Assembly: GCA_025766275.1 (NCBI GenBank)
Contig: JAFKAC010000154.1
Location: 1-64,000 of the forward strand
Source: Lactarius indigo
Taxonomy: Eukaryota > Basidiomycota > Agaricomycetes > Russulales > Russulaceae
Direction of reading: 5' to 3'
DNA length: 64,000 bases
The position numbers and the translations under genes are program-made. The stretch's first letter is position 1. Each line of letters starts with the position of its first letter. The notes below the pieces were generated by a model. It ran no database searches. It worked only from the letters and a program-made list of their open reading frames with translations, and had not been told where the DNA came from. This document shows, piece by piece, positions 51,182 to 63,470 of the stretch.

Positions 51182-53459
51182 ATGTCCGGCCTACAGTCAT
51201 TCGCAAGCTCTACGACTCACAAGGTCAATGTCCCCGCGTTTGCTTTTCATATCGACATAGTGCTGCTCAGCCTCTTTGCTCTCTACGTTGCCTTGACCCT
51301 TCCCCGGGCGCTTGTACGCCTCTTCCAACCCTCCGAGATCCTCAATGGCTTCTTCCTACGTTCTGGCGCCCAGCGCTCCCCACCAGAGCGGAACAACAGC
51401 ACCCGCAGCACCCGTACACTCCTCCGAGCGGATACGCTCGGCCGCTCCGGCACCCTCACGAAACCAAAGACTAATGCTAGCGCGCCGCCAGGGGACCGTT
51501 CCGCTGGTACGAGCAAAGCCACGGATGCTTTCCCCGCCATCGTCACTCCGGTCTCCCGGCGCGCTCGTGGCGCCCATCAGTCCAGCGCGCCCACTCGCGT
51601 GCCTCGCTGGACGACGATCGTGCACCCCTCGCTCGCCTACGCGCTAAACTTCCGCGTCTCACCTGGCTTCTCTCTGGGCAAACTCCTCGTCCTCGTGGCT
51701 TACGGTCTCATCGTGCTCTATGCTTGCGTGTTCCACTCCAATCCGTTCACCGATTTCGATCGCTCTGGCTACATTGCGGCATCGCAGGTGCCTATCGTCA
51801 TGGCCCTCGCGGGCAAGTCGAACTGGCTGAGCTGGCTGAGCGGTGTTGGTTACGAGAAGGTGAACACCAATCAGTCGCTCGTCTCTCCTAAGCCCCTCAG
51901 CTCTAACGCCGACCCAGTTTAATTACGTCCACCGCTTTGCTGGGCGCATCGTCGTCTTTGCAGCCAACGTTCATACCTTGGGTTACCGTACGCCTACGCT
52001 CACTACTCGCGTGGCTATCCCTAATCCTGGTTGATAGTCTACCAATGGTCCCTAAATGGAACTGTTCAAGCCAGACTGCGTACACCCATGTTCATCTGGG
52101 GACTCGTTGCTGTCAGCGCCTTCGACCTTTTATTCGCCTGCTCTCTTTCTTTTGTGCGGGACAGGATGTATTCTTTCTTCTTCGCAACACATGTCACCTG
52201 CGTCGTTGTAGCTTTACTTGCTGTGAGTACTTGTTTGAATATTCGATCTATGCACTGATTACCTTTTAGATATACATGCACTACCCTCCCATCTTGCCCT
52301 ATTTGCTAGGTGCAGCGGTCCTCTATGCATTCGATCACATCGCACGCATTGCCCGGACTCGGTACACCACGGCGTGGCTTACTGCTGAGAACGCACTCAA
52401 CGGCGGCACAACGCTCGTGGACATTCCTTCCCTAGGTGCCGGGTGGCGGGCGGGTCAACATGTGCGCATCCGCGTCGTCAGTGATACGTGGTTCGGTTGG
52501 TGGGGGACCTGGCTCATCGGCCGCGCGCGACCGTTCACCATCGCCACGGGTTCCAACTCTGGTGGTATGATGCTCGAGATCAAGGCTCAGGGCGCGTGGA
52601 CGCGCAAGCTGTTGCACATGGCTGACGAAGCTGCCGACGCGCGCCCCGCGGAGAAACCCACCGATACCGAGCGTGGGCGCGGACCTGCCCGAGAAGTTCG
52701 GATTATCGTCGAAGGTCCATACAGTCAGTGATCTTTTTCATTGACCTGTGACGAAATACTTACTAGTCTCTTATTCGAAGGTGGCCCCGGATATACACTC
52801 TACACCGCTTATTCAGGAGTCGTGCTCGTCGCCGGGGGCAGTGGCATCTCATACGCAACGAGTGTCTTAGACGACATCCTGCAGAAGCACGCCTCTGGCA
52901 AAAGCAACGTGCGCGTGATCGAGGTTGTCTGGTCTGTCGCAGATCCCGGTAAGCAGAAAGCTACTAGTGGGTTCTTCCACTGACGACCCCCCTTCTCAGA
53001 CTCTCTCTACTCGCTCCTTCCAGAGCTCGCCCCGCTTATGAATCCACGCGCATCTCCGCATACCGCGCTCTCGCTCCGCTTCTCCGTGCACTGGACTCGC
53101 ACGTCCTCTCGCGCGCCACGCGTGCCCCGCACGCCGCTCCCGCCCGGCATGCACCTCCGAGCGGGCCGCCCCGACGTCCACGCCACGCTGCAGAGCGTGA
53201 TTGCTGGCGTGCGCGACGCGTATTCGACGGGTCGCGGCCGTGGCCAGAGCCGTAGCTTGGTCTCGCCGAGCGGCATTGTCATCGGCTCATGTGGGCCAAC
53301 CCCGCTCATAGATGATGCCACGCGGGCAGTCGGTCGTGTGAGCTGGGCGGATTGGAAGGACGTAGGTGGCGTCGAGAGCATCGAAGAGTGCGTCTAAAAA
53401 TTTCTTTTGTCATATGCTTAACAAACCTTTGAATTTGTTGCAGGATATTTGGATGGTGA
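51182..53459 (+). CDS. FRE-type ferric-chelate reductase
   Basis: Plasma-membrane flavocytochrome b that reduces Fe(III) or Cu(II) outside the cell using NADPH. Seven exons (51182-51859, 51918-51987, 52038-52222, 52270-52723, 52781-52948, 53000-53387, 53444-53459) give 652 residues. An N-terminal helix (IDIVLLSLFALYVALTL), a Ser/Arg-rich cytosolic stretch, then the ferric-reductase helices with haem-ligand histidines (YVHRFAGRIVVFAANVHTLGY and FFATHVTCVVVALL). FAD binding: ARPFTIATGS, with Arg where HPFT is usual. NADPH binding: VLVAGGSGISYA and VIGSCGP. The 16-nt last exon gives the family end EIFGW. The disordered insert of about 100 residues after the first helix is long. The ATG at 51182 is chosen over the in-frame one at 51071, which lacks a hydrophobic signal. 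Confidence 0.92.
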
Positions 53460-53971
53460 TCTTTCTTTTGGCCAATACGTACATTTTTCCTTTCCTTCTG
53501 GGCGGAGTCATCAATCACAATAGGGTTGTCTTATGGCTGTACATCATATCGGGTTTCTTTTTTTGTTTTATCGCGGCAGGCCGCTTAGCCCCATTGGAGT
53601 ACTGTAGACTATGTACACCTTAGAAGCGTTTCGGGGTAATGCGCATTTACGGTAAACGTATTTACGAGTTACGACCTGGTCATGGCTTACGTACACACTC
53701 CTTGTTCTTCTATTATCCGCTTGTGCATTTTGGCAAGACTCAAATATAGCTCTACATCATAGAAAAAAACAGGTTGGAGTCCTGATTTGGGTGAATCTGT
53801 GTCGCTTTTCTCCGGGGCAATCGATTGGTGGTCTACGGTCGTAGAAAGCGCAGAAAGAAATGGAGAGTGCCGCACCGGCGTTGTACAACGTGAATTGTTA
53901 CTACATACAGTCGCAGCAAAAGAATACAACGATGTTCAAAACCACGGACGCACACACAACGTCGTCCTATG
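53460..53971. other. Convergent 3' region
   Basis: 512 bp between the ferric reductase stop and the eIF3l stop. No gene is seen. Confidence 0.4.
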
Positions 53972-56318
53972 CTATGCTTTGGCCGCTGTTGCCCAGGCGA
54001 CTTTCTTCTGTGCTGGTGCAGACTTGCTCTCTGCCTCCGACCCCGCTGACGGTTGGGGGGCGAGAGGTAGAGGGCCGTTCTTGACGCCATCGAGCACCCT
54101 CTGCGCGTGCTCCGTATTTCGGATGAACCAGCCCGCGAATCGGCGGCCAACGGTCACCTCTGAGATGTGAACCATGTTCTGTGCGGGCGAAAACATTCTA
54201 AGTTTTTGTGGCGATGTAGGCAGTGTGGACTCACCTCGTTGATGACAAAGTCCATATCGCTCGTCGAGATCATCTGCCCGTCGAGCAGGTTCTTCTCGGT
54301 CCCGACGCGGCTGACGGACCTGCTCGCGGCCTTGACGGCCATCATCTGCTGGACCATCTCCTCCTCGTCCGCGTCGAGGAAGCTCGCGAGCTTGGCCGCA
54401 TCGAGCGACGTATACAGCTTGAGGAAGCTGCGGAGCGTCGGCACTGCCGCCTGCGCCCGCACGTCGGCCACGAACAGCGCAAGGTGGCGCTGGGCGGGTT
54501 CCGGCGGGGGCTCTTCTGCGTACGACGCGAGCTGCTCCGGGTCATCGTACGGTGGGGGGTTGGCAGAGATGAACTTGGGGCACGCGTAAAGGAAGAGCTC
54601 TTCGAAAGCAGGCAAGCCCTCATCTCTGTACGGATACACGATTTTAAGACGAACGGCGTGGTTAAGTGGGAAAACACACACGCACCCCCGGGATAGCTTG
54701 GCAAATTGGTCGCCGTAGCGATCTTTGACGATGTTGAGGATATTGTCGTCCAATCGACTCGGCGAGAGGGCATTGCAAATTGCGAACAGTGCGTACATGC
54801 GATCGGCCGTCTTGTTGATCTGAACGAACCCCGCAAGATACTTAGCTAGCGCCTCGACGCGGGGTTTATAAATCGACGCACCTGGTCGTACTGGTAACTT
54901 CGTGTGTGATATTGCCGCATCCGAAGGATAAAATTTAGAATTTGCACGAAGACGCGGATCGCGTCTGGGTACCGGCGTAGCATGATATAGCAGAACCCCA
55001 CGTAGTAATACGTTGCAACGTGGCAGGCAGTAACGCGAGTGAAGGGGTTCTAGAGAGGAACACGTCAAAAATCCCCTACGGCACAGAAGAGAGCACGCCG
55101 ACTTTTTGGTTTAGCTCGACATTCTCAACAACTTTAAGAGCGAGAGTGAAGTCGCCGAGTAAGACGTGCACACGCAAGAGCCCGATGAGACTGAAGTAGC
55201 CCAGCATATGATAGAGTGGTAAGGAACCGTAATCGCCTACAATTTCGCTGCGATAGGTCAGCATAACGGTTCGGCAAGGGCACGAATTCAGCCTACGCGA
55301 TCTCAGCTTCAGACTTGTTTTGCTGTTGCGCGATGATAAACTCGTTGATCTTGGACTTTTGAATAAGGGAATAGAGCACGTTGAGGACGCTATATGCGCT
55401 CCAAACCTGCGCTTGGTGAGGCAGCCAGCTCGAGGCGACCGTTTGGACGGACTTACTTGGCTCCCATCGGCCAACATGACCAATTCTTCCTCTGTTTTGG
55501 TCTTGACTTTTGCGCGCCACACGTAGAAAGATTGGAATTGGTAGATAAACTCGTCGACAATGTCCCACAACCACTGCTCCGGAAGCTGAAGTGATACAGG
55601 ACCATCCTCCGAATCTGCGAACGCATTACTTGAGCAGATCGGAAGTGTAGCAGGTGACAGACGCCACTTAGAAGATAATTGAACAGCTCGCAGCTATTTT
55701 CGTAAGAGTGGAAGCGATCATCGATGTCAGGCTGTAGGCGAGAATATACGTGTCGGTAGTATAGTTCTCTGTAAAGAATGAGGAAAAGTTGGTCTGTATG
55801 CATTTGTAAACAAAAAGTACGATAACAAACGAGGCAAGTGTAGCGCACCGTCGTTAACGAGGGGGGCAATGACCTCCGCCTCGGGCCACTCGGTTTTTGA
55901 GTAGTGTTTTTCGGTGAGCCGATTCCATCCACTCTCATATGCCACGGTTATCTCTGCAAGGTTGTTCTCCAGAACCGCTTGATGGAAGTGAACGATAAAC
56001 TGTAAAGAGGTAAGCGGTCGATAACGGGTCATGAACTCGCAGGCGATACGCACCCGCTTGACCGCGTCAGGGATTTGGGAAAACGCGGCTTGCTGTGCCA
56101 TCTGATGCTGCACAGCGACGAGGGTAGCTTCATCTATCCTCGGCTGGGCTGTCGGACGAAAGTGTGAGTTGTGGTGAGTAGACTGATCGAAATAATCCAG
56201 CTCTACCATCGTCATATAGGCCATTCTGGCCATAATTTCCTATGGCGAGGTTGACATCTACTTGAAGCTCCTCATCGATCTCCTCTGTCGCCCAGAGACT
56301 AACTCGAGGTTGTGACAT
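53972..56318 (-). CDS. Translation initiation factor eIF3 subunit L
   Basis: Subunit of the eIF3 scaffold that loads mRNA on the 40S ribosome. Several short introns; the start is ATG 56318 ([18 protein letters not shown]) and the stop is at 53972-53974. Landmarks in order: [151 protein letters not shown], then the PCI-domain end with [25 protein letters not shown] and an Ala/Lys-rich tail. These match eIF3l along its whole length. Divergent from the SPT-subunit-like gene. Confidence 0.92.
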
Positions 56319-56435
56319 GTTTTCAGTCGTGTGTCGTCTGCGCTCGCCAGTCTTCAAGGTTTTTACCACGGGCCGGGTAGCCGAGACAGTTTGCACACGC
56401 TCTCCACTCTCCGTCGCGTCTGCTCAATCATCTCC
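56319..56435. promoter_or_regulatory. Very short divergent promoter
   Basis: Only 117 bp separate the ATGs of eIF3l (-) and the small membrane protein (+). An in-frame ATG at 56396 on the minus strand would lengthen eIF3l by 26 residues but is not conserved-looking. Confidence 0.45.
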
Positions 56436-56863
56436 ATGGCCACCACGAAACGGAACGACGACAGTGCCCCCACCTTTTCTCCAGACCTTGCTTTGGTCTA
56501 CAAGCCACCCAACTCTAGGCGCTTCATTTGGCATTGGCGCATGTTGTTCGAGTCAACCTTCGCATTGTCGATGTTAGAGGGTTGGGAGAAGATCCTCGTC
56601 GGTACGTCTTGCCCACAGACACTGCCGGAAAGCGACCTTTTTTTTAAAAAAAAAATTATCGGCGGATAACAGTGGCGTTGATGTCCGTCTTTTGGGGCCT
56701 GCTTATCACGGGCATCTACCGATACCTCCCATACCATCTCGAGTTCCTCTACAGACGAGCTGTCTATTATCTATTGGGAACAGAGCAAAATTCTGTGCAG
56801 GATGTTGGAGCAGCCGTGCTATCTATCAAGGCTAGTCGTCATATATTCACGGCGGAATTGTAG
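56436..56863 (+). CDS. Serine palmitoyltransferase small-subunit-like membrane protein
   Basis: 118 residues from two exons (56436-56601, 56673-56863). After a polar N-terminus comes FESTFALSMLEGWEKILV, then a hydrophobic helix (VALMSVFWGLLITGIY) and YLPYHLEFLYRRAVYYLLG. The 'aromatic-x-x-T-x-A-x-x-MLE-x-WE' block followed by one helix and an F/YLPxH motif is the pattern of the small activating subunits of serine palmitoyltransferase (ssSPT). These sit in the ER and stimulate the first step of sphingolipid synthesis. The assignment rests on this short motif; a different small ER protein is possible. Confidence 0.6.
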
Positions 56864-57641
56864 TCCATCCGTTTGTGGCCCCACGTATGTGTCGTCGTTT
56901 GTCCCCTATGAACGAGTTGATATCGAAACCACCCCTAGACCCAACGAAGCACTCTAGAGAACGCTTATATCGCAGAGACCATAAACTACATAATAATGTC
57001 AATACCCACTCCTTGGAAATACCTCCGTATGCACAAATAGGTTCATAAAAAACCCTACAAAGGCAAAAAATCTTGTCCTTGGATACTTTGTGTCCGATAA
57101 GGGGTTGTCAGATATTTTCGCATTGCCTTGCTTTCGGCCGCAGAAGCGAGTGACGTCATATCTGTGGAGACTGGTTCCTTCTTCCGAAAACCGAGGTCGT
57201 CGCGAGCGAAGAATACTACTCTCACGGAAACGCAGTGACGTGGCTACGACGAGAAACGGATAACTTCCGGTGAATTACCAAGATCGTTCATGGATATAAC
57301 CATCGTACGGCACTCGGGCAATAATGTAACGCACAGCTGGGGATATTGGGGGAAAATGGTCACATTGGGGCTAATTGAGTAAATCGGTTGGGAAGCGCAG
57401 ACAGAAAAATGATATAAAATAGTAGGGTGAGACAGATACATGCGCTATATATGCTATACCCCACGAGTTGTTGAAATCCTGAAAACTTATTTCATCGAGG
57501 GTTTGCAGTGATATCGGAGGGTGCGGATCTTGAGCGGCATTCTCACTGTAGCTCGCTCGCAGCGACCCCAGCGACCGCTTTTTGTATTTGAACCTTCCTT
57601 TACCTTTCTCCTCCCCTTTCATCCTCCCACATTCCTGCACC
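56864..57641. other. Intergenic, upstream of carrier gene
   Basis: 778 bp, no gene seen. CT-rich sequence (57590-57630) leads into the carrier start. Confidence 0.4.
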
Positions 57642-59344
57642 ATGTCCGCGTCAACAAGTGTCACTGCTCCGCCTCCCCCTGTCGGTGAAAAGGCTGTCTC
57701 AAAACCAAAAAAGCAGCCTTATCCCTTTTGGCTAGGAGGTAGACACTCTCCTCCATCTCCTCCTCTTGATTATTCTGGTACCGCGAATGACACCACCTTT
57801 TTCGTTCACCAGGCGTTGCTGCGACGATCGCTGCATCGATAACGCAGTAAGCTTGAAGCCTCTCGGTCGCTATCACGCCCAATCTTTAACGCCCTGCCAT
57901 CTGTGTGGCGCAGTCCACTAGATCTCACTAAGGTCCGCCTACAGGCCTCGGGCGACAAGCGTATGATAGAGTCAATTCAAAAGACCGTGCGCACCGCGGG
58001 TGAGTTCCACTCGCTGCCCCCTCAACCCACCCTCCCTCCACGCCTTTTACCTCCCCCGCACTCGCTTAGATCACCTGATCTCTAACCAACTCACACGATA
58101 ATCGTGACAGGTGTCCGCGGTCTCTTTGACGGCATTAGCGGAACATGGATGCGCCAAATGAGCTACTCGCTATGCCGCTTTTGGGCATATGACGAGAGCA
58201 AAAAGATCGTCGGTGCTACCGGTGCGTCCCCATTTTGGTTTCCCTGGTCTCGATCGTCGTTTCGTTTCTTGCGCAATAACACGATCTGGTCATTGCAATC
58301 TTTCGCCTTTATATATTATTGTTGACGTCTCATCCTAACGTCAAACTGACACTTCTTCTCAGGAGCCAATGCCCCCGCGTGGAAACTGGCTTTGGCAGGA
58401 AGCATGGGCATGTCCCTAGTCTTTCCCACCGAAGAACACACCGCTAATACTCCTCTCAGCTGGTGGGATTGCCGGTTTTGTCGGTAACCCGGGAGGTATG
58501 TTGTGTTATTCTCATTTCGGAATACACATTTGACGCACGCATGTGCTTTCACCAGAGATCGTCATGGTGTGCAATCACGCTACACTAGTTTCTCTGTTCG
58601 GTGCCTGATCAGCACACTTTACTCAGGTCCGCTTACAAGGCGACTTTGCTAAACCGCCGGAGAAGCGGTTCAACTATAAGCATTGTTTCGATGCACTCTT
58701 TCGTGTAAGCGATGGGCACAGATCTCTTGGTGCCACGCCGATAACACGGTATTACTCAGATGGTCCGCGAAGAAGGCGCGTCATCACTAGGACGAGGATT
58801 AGGGCCAAACGTGTTCCGTGCCGTCCTCATGAACGCAAGTCAACTTGCGTCGTACGCATTCATCCATTTGTCCCCAATCAACCATAACTCACGCACCACA
58901 GGTACGACTTCTTCAAGGCAGAACTACTCAAAACAGCTTACTTTGAGGACAACATTTATTGCCATTTCACCGCGAGCTTTGCAGCGGTAAGAGTTTCTGA
59001 CGTGTACGTAGATAAATGCTGACGTACACCGAATTTAGGGAACCGTCGCTACCACGGTCTGCTCACCTGCAGATGTGCTTAAGAGTCGTATCATGAATGC
59101 CTCTGGACCAGGCTCGAGTGTAAGTTGTCTGTCATCCACTCGTCTCCTGCTCGCTTACCGACTGCCCTAGTCGACGTTGGGTGTGATCCGTCAATCGATG
59201 AAGGCAGAAGGTCCGGGATTCATGTTTAAGGGCTGGGTACCAGCGTGGTCCCGTCTGCAACCGACGACAATCCTTATCTTCCTTACATTCGAACAACTGA
59301 AAAATGTGGTAGATTGGTCGCGTGCCCGTGGTATCCCAGTGTAG
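57642..59344 (+). CDS. Mitochondrial dicarboxylate carrier (DIC1-like)
   Basis: Inner-membrane SLC25 carrier, probably exchanging malate or succinate for phosphate. Eight or so exons. Three repeats with carrier signatures: PLDLTKVRLQASGDKR (Px[D/E]xxK/R, split by an intron at the His before Pro), GFVGNPGEIVMVRLQGDF, and CSPADVLKSRIMN. After each: GLFDGISGTWMRQM, SLGRGLGPNVFRAVLM, and FMFKGWVPAWSRLQPTTILIFLTFEQL, the last typical of DIC carriers. The start is the ATG at 57642; the stop is 59342-59344 after GIPV. The second repeat has NPGE where many carriers have P-x-D. Confidence 0.9.
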
Positions 59345-59557
59345 AACTCCTGCTTTAATTGAATGCGTGGATATTTTTCTTGCACAATTTCTTGTGTGTA
59401 TACCTATCAATGTACTTACCTCTGTGATGACGAACTATTTTTTTTATCCTGATGTTATTTTGGCGGTTTAGAGACGTCACCCGATAACGGGTGACTCCGC
59501 CAAAACGATTACAATTGATTTGCAGACATGTGGGCATGCAAGTTATAGGCGCGTTTA

Positions 59558-60277
<720 letters not shown>

Positions 60278-60682
60278 TTTGTTGTCGTTGGGTGGTTCTG
60301 TTGTGGTCTGGGCGGGTTGTTGAGACTGGCAACACGGTGGCTTTGAGGCTATATAGTTTATCGGGAATCTCCGTATTATTTTCTGGTTCGGTGTAATTTA
60401 AGCCAGGGTTAGCAGAGACGTAAGCGAGTCATGGGACGAGGTTGAACCAAGAGCGAGTAAAGAGTTGCCTGGCTTGTTAGGACTAGTAGCATATCCACTC
60501 GAGCCAGTCAGTCAATCTTCTACTCTTATTAATTAAGACCTGCTTTCTTTTTCTTTCCCCCTTCTATATTCCCTCCCACTCCCCTCTGCCCAGCTGGCTC
60601 CCTCCTCGCCCCTCCCCGTCTCTCCCTCTCCCCCAGCATCGCACCTCTAATACCCAACTCCTCCCTGTAATACGGCCCTCCC
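60278..60682. promoter_or_regulatory. Divergent promoter with CT-rich tract
   Basis: 405 bp between uL14 (-) and SPG1 (+). About 100 bp before the SPG1 start (60540-60645) is almost pure pyrimidine on the plus strand, a common feature of strong fungal promoters and 5' leaders. Confidence 0.5.
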
Positions 60683-61510
60683 ATGTCCTCTAGTGCCTCA
60701 TCTTCCACACCTACACCAGGAGCAAGTACATCCAATGGCACGCACCCTTTACTCACCAACAATGACGAGAAGAACAGGTATGCGATCCATCGTGTCTAGT
60801 ATTACATCCGTTCACATCTCGCAGTGTCGTTATCAAGGTGGGCATGGTGGGGGACTCTCAGATCGGAAAGACGAGCTTGATGGTCAAGTACGTCGAGGGG
60901 AGCTTCGATGAGGACTATATACAGACGCTGGGTACTTCTTTTCATTTCTTCCGGCGCGCCCTTGTTGACAGAGGTCGTAAGGCGTCAACTTTATGGAGAA
61001 GACGATCTCAGTGCGGCGAACAACGATCACATTCTCCATCTGGGACCTGGGCGGGCAGCGCGAATTCGTGAACATGCTTCCACTCGTTTGCAACGACGCC
61101 GTAGCTATCCTGTTCATGTTCGACCTCTCTCGAAAGTCGACGCTCAACTCGGTGAAGGAGTGGTATCGGCAAGCGCGGGGGTTCAACAAGGTGCGCCTAT
61201 TTTTACCCTGTCTTGTCTTGCTTTCCTGTGGGGCAAACCCAGAGCGTCCTAGACCGCGATCCCGTTTCTCATCGGTACCAAGTTTGATACCTTTGCGACA
61301 TTTCCGCGCGACGAGCAGGAGGAGATCACGAAGCAGGCCAAGCGCTTCGCCAAGGCAATGCACGCGTCTCTCATCTTTTGCTCGACATCCGCGTCGATCA
61401 ACGTGCAAAAGATCTTTAAAATCGTGCTCGCAAAGGCATTTGACCTCAAGTGTGTCATTCCGGAGATCGAGGGAGTCGGCGAGCCTGTATTGCTCTACGT
61501 CGATGTGTGA
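60683..61510 (+). CDS. SPG1: SPG1/TEM1 septation GTPase
   Basis: Ras-superfamily GTPase at the head of the septation initiation/mitotic exit network. Four exons (60683-60777, 60825-60931, 60982-61190, 61253-61510) give 222 residues. A Ser/Thr-rich N-tail precedes VGMVGDSQIGKTSLMVKYVEG (P-loop), FDEDYIQTLGVNFMEK (switch I), SIWDLGGQREFVNMLP (WDLGG, where most Ras proteins have DTAGQ), GTKFD (NKxD equivalent, TKFD as in Spg1) and CSTSASINVQKIF. The end, VIPEIEGVGEPVLLYVDV, has no prenylation cysteine, as expected for Spg1/Tem1. Confidence 0.93.
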
Positions 61511-62084
61511 GTGCACCGCCGGACGGGCCGTTCATCTTGTCCCCTTGGCACACCGCATCCGTGCGTACTGTACGATACACACACCACCAGCAATATTGTC
61601 CGGATTCGATGCCACGTCGTTTTGTGCCTGGGTTCTCTGGACCGCCGCCGGTGTCGCCTCGGTGTCACCTCACGTGGCTCCGCCCGCATCGTTGTATATA
61701 TCCTATTTTGTCCCCTCCTGCATTCGTCGTCGCTTCGATCCATTGTTGCTGCTGCTGCATATCACGCTCCTCATCGGTCCATCGCTTTTATTATCACCCC
61801 ACACATCGCAATTCTCGCCTCTATCCGTATCCGTATTCCCGGCCTTATATTGGTCCCGCCTTTAGTTTGTTTTACCATTTCGGGGGGACCCGTGTCGACG
61901 CCACCCACGCTCGTTAGAGTCCCCACCCCAAAGAGCCATGTGTTGTCTCAATTCGCATCTTTGCTATGCCTTGTCATGTTTTTCCTTGGTTTGTAAGTTT
62001 GTGAGCGTATTCAAAAAATCGGACCGCTGCGGGCCGTTGGAGTGCTTAAAGCCACTTGAGAAATCGCTCGAGTTCCACAACGAA
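61511..62084. other. Intergenic
   Basis: 574 bp between SPG1 and the RRM gene; CT-rich, with no supported gene. An in-frame upstream ATG at 61938 would extend the RRM protein by 49 unlikely residues. Confidence 0.4.
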
Positions 62085-63248
62085 ATGGCATCTACATCTG
62101 CATCGTCCCACCTTTCTTATCCTGCACCCGAAGCACCCGAGGGCTCGACTTCTACCCAGCGTGCACCCTCTCCGCCTCTGCCTGAGTTGCTCAAGAATCG
62201 TCTTTATGTTGGCAATCTCCATCCGACAGTGGATGAGTACGTCTGTGCATCCTCAATCAAGTCGAACCACTGAATCGTCCCAGGTACACGCTCATACAAG
62301 TATTCTCCAAGTTTGGAAAACTCGCACGGCTGGACTATCTCTTCCACAAGACCGGTGCACTGCGCGGAAAGCCCCGCGGGTACGCTTTTGTCGAGTACAC
62401 AGGCGAAAGGGTGAGTGCTTCTTTCGCCCACCTCCTCCTTCCTCCTCCCACGAAATATTCCGTGTAATAATAAAATGCTTAACCCGGGTCTTTTTTCTTC
62501 CCTACACGGCGTTCGGCTCCACCTGTGCGCCGCCCGCGCTTTTCCCTACCATCCGCACTGCACCGCTCAGACCCGGGCTCACCCCTCCTCCGGACCGATT
62601 GTACGAGTGAAACGATGGCGGCTCTGGACCCACTGACGCTCTGGTCCTCGCGCTTTTGCAGGACGCGGCTGTCGCGCTCGAAGCCTCAAATGGGAAGGCT
62701 CTCCACGGGCGGCACATCACCGTCACGTACGCGCACCAGGCGCCCCTCGACGCCCACCACCTCGCGTCGCGTCGCGCGCTGTCACAGCACCAACAGCAGG
62801 ACTCGGGACGACCGACGACGCTCAGCCTGCTGAAAAGCGCCCCCTCTCATACGCGCACAAGGTGCGGTTGTCATTCCCTGCCCATCTCGCCTTGTTTTTG
62901 ACCACACACAGGACCGGCGATAAGATCGCGCAAATGGAGGCAAAGTTACTGCAACTGGCTCAGACTCCAGCGACGACCGCTCAACACACAGCGTCTGTAC
63001 ATCCGTCGCTCCCAGCGAAGCCTGGGACTGCGTATTCGCAACCGACCGTTAAGGCAGCGGCACCTTCGGCACCTCTGCCCGATATTAGGCCACAGTTACC
63101 ATGCGCACCCGAGCCCCCGTCGCCGTCACTACCTGCGCCAACGGTTCTGCGCGCCGCTCCACCGCGCAGGAGTAATGCGGCGCTCAAAGGCGTGAAGATT
63201 GTAAAGAAGAAGGACAGAGCGAGGGACAAGGGGACGGGTGGGGAATAA
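62085..63248 (+). CDS. RBM18-like RNA-binding protein
   Basis: Four exons (62085-62236, 62284-62410, 62662-62861, 62912-63248) give 271 residues. A short acidic/Pro-rich N-tail precedes one RRM: NRLYVGNLHPTVDEYTLIQVF (RNP2), FGKLARLDYLFHKTGALRGK, PRGYAFVEYTGERDA (RNP1), and the beta-4 part LHGRHITVTYAHQ. After it come TGDKIAQMEAKLLQLAQ and a Pro/Ala-rich, basic tail. The 'LFHKTGALRGKPRGYAFV' run and the 'xKIxxxEAKLxxLA' helix match metazoan RBM18, whose role is poorly known. The intron between exons 2 and 3 (251 nt) is unusually long for this window. Confidence 0.82.
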
Positions 63249-63386
63249 TATCACGCCATTGCTCATGATTCAGTCGTGCCGCTTTTCATCTATGATCAAA
63301 ACAATGGATGGTACAAAACGAAAAAGAGTTGGATGTCGCTTGCATAGTTGTAGGTTGAGAATATAGTGGGTCAACTAAAAATATAG

Positions 63387-63470
63387 CTCCCTGGCGGGGA
63401 GTCGAACCCCGCTCTCGCGCGGCCAGTAATAGTGACAGGCGCGTGTACTAATCCGATATACTACCAGGGA
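63387..63470 (-). tRNA. tRNA-Asp (GTC) with 11-nt intron
   Basis: Same mature body as 20936-21019, with fully paired acceptor and T stems and anticodon GTC. It has an 11-nt intron (CTATTACTGGC) after position 37. A T-run (AAAAA on the plus strand at 63377-63381) lies just past the 3' end. Confidence 0.93.

Noticed and set aside
53388..53397. Ferric reductase ending ...EECV with stop at 53395
   Set aside because: A consensus intron (53388-53443) leads to a 16-nt exon giving the family end EIFGW.
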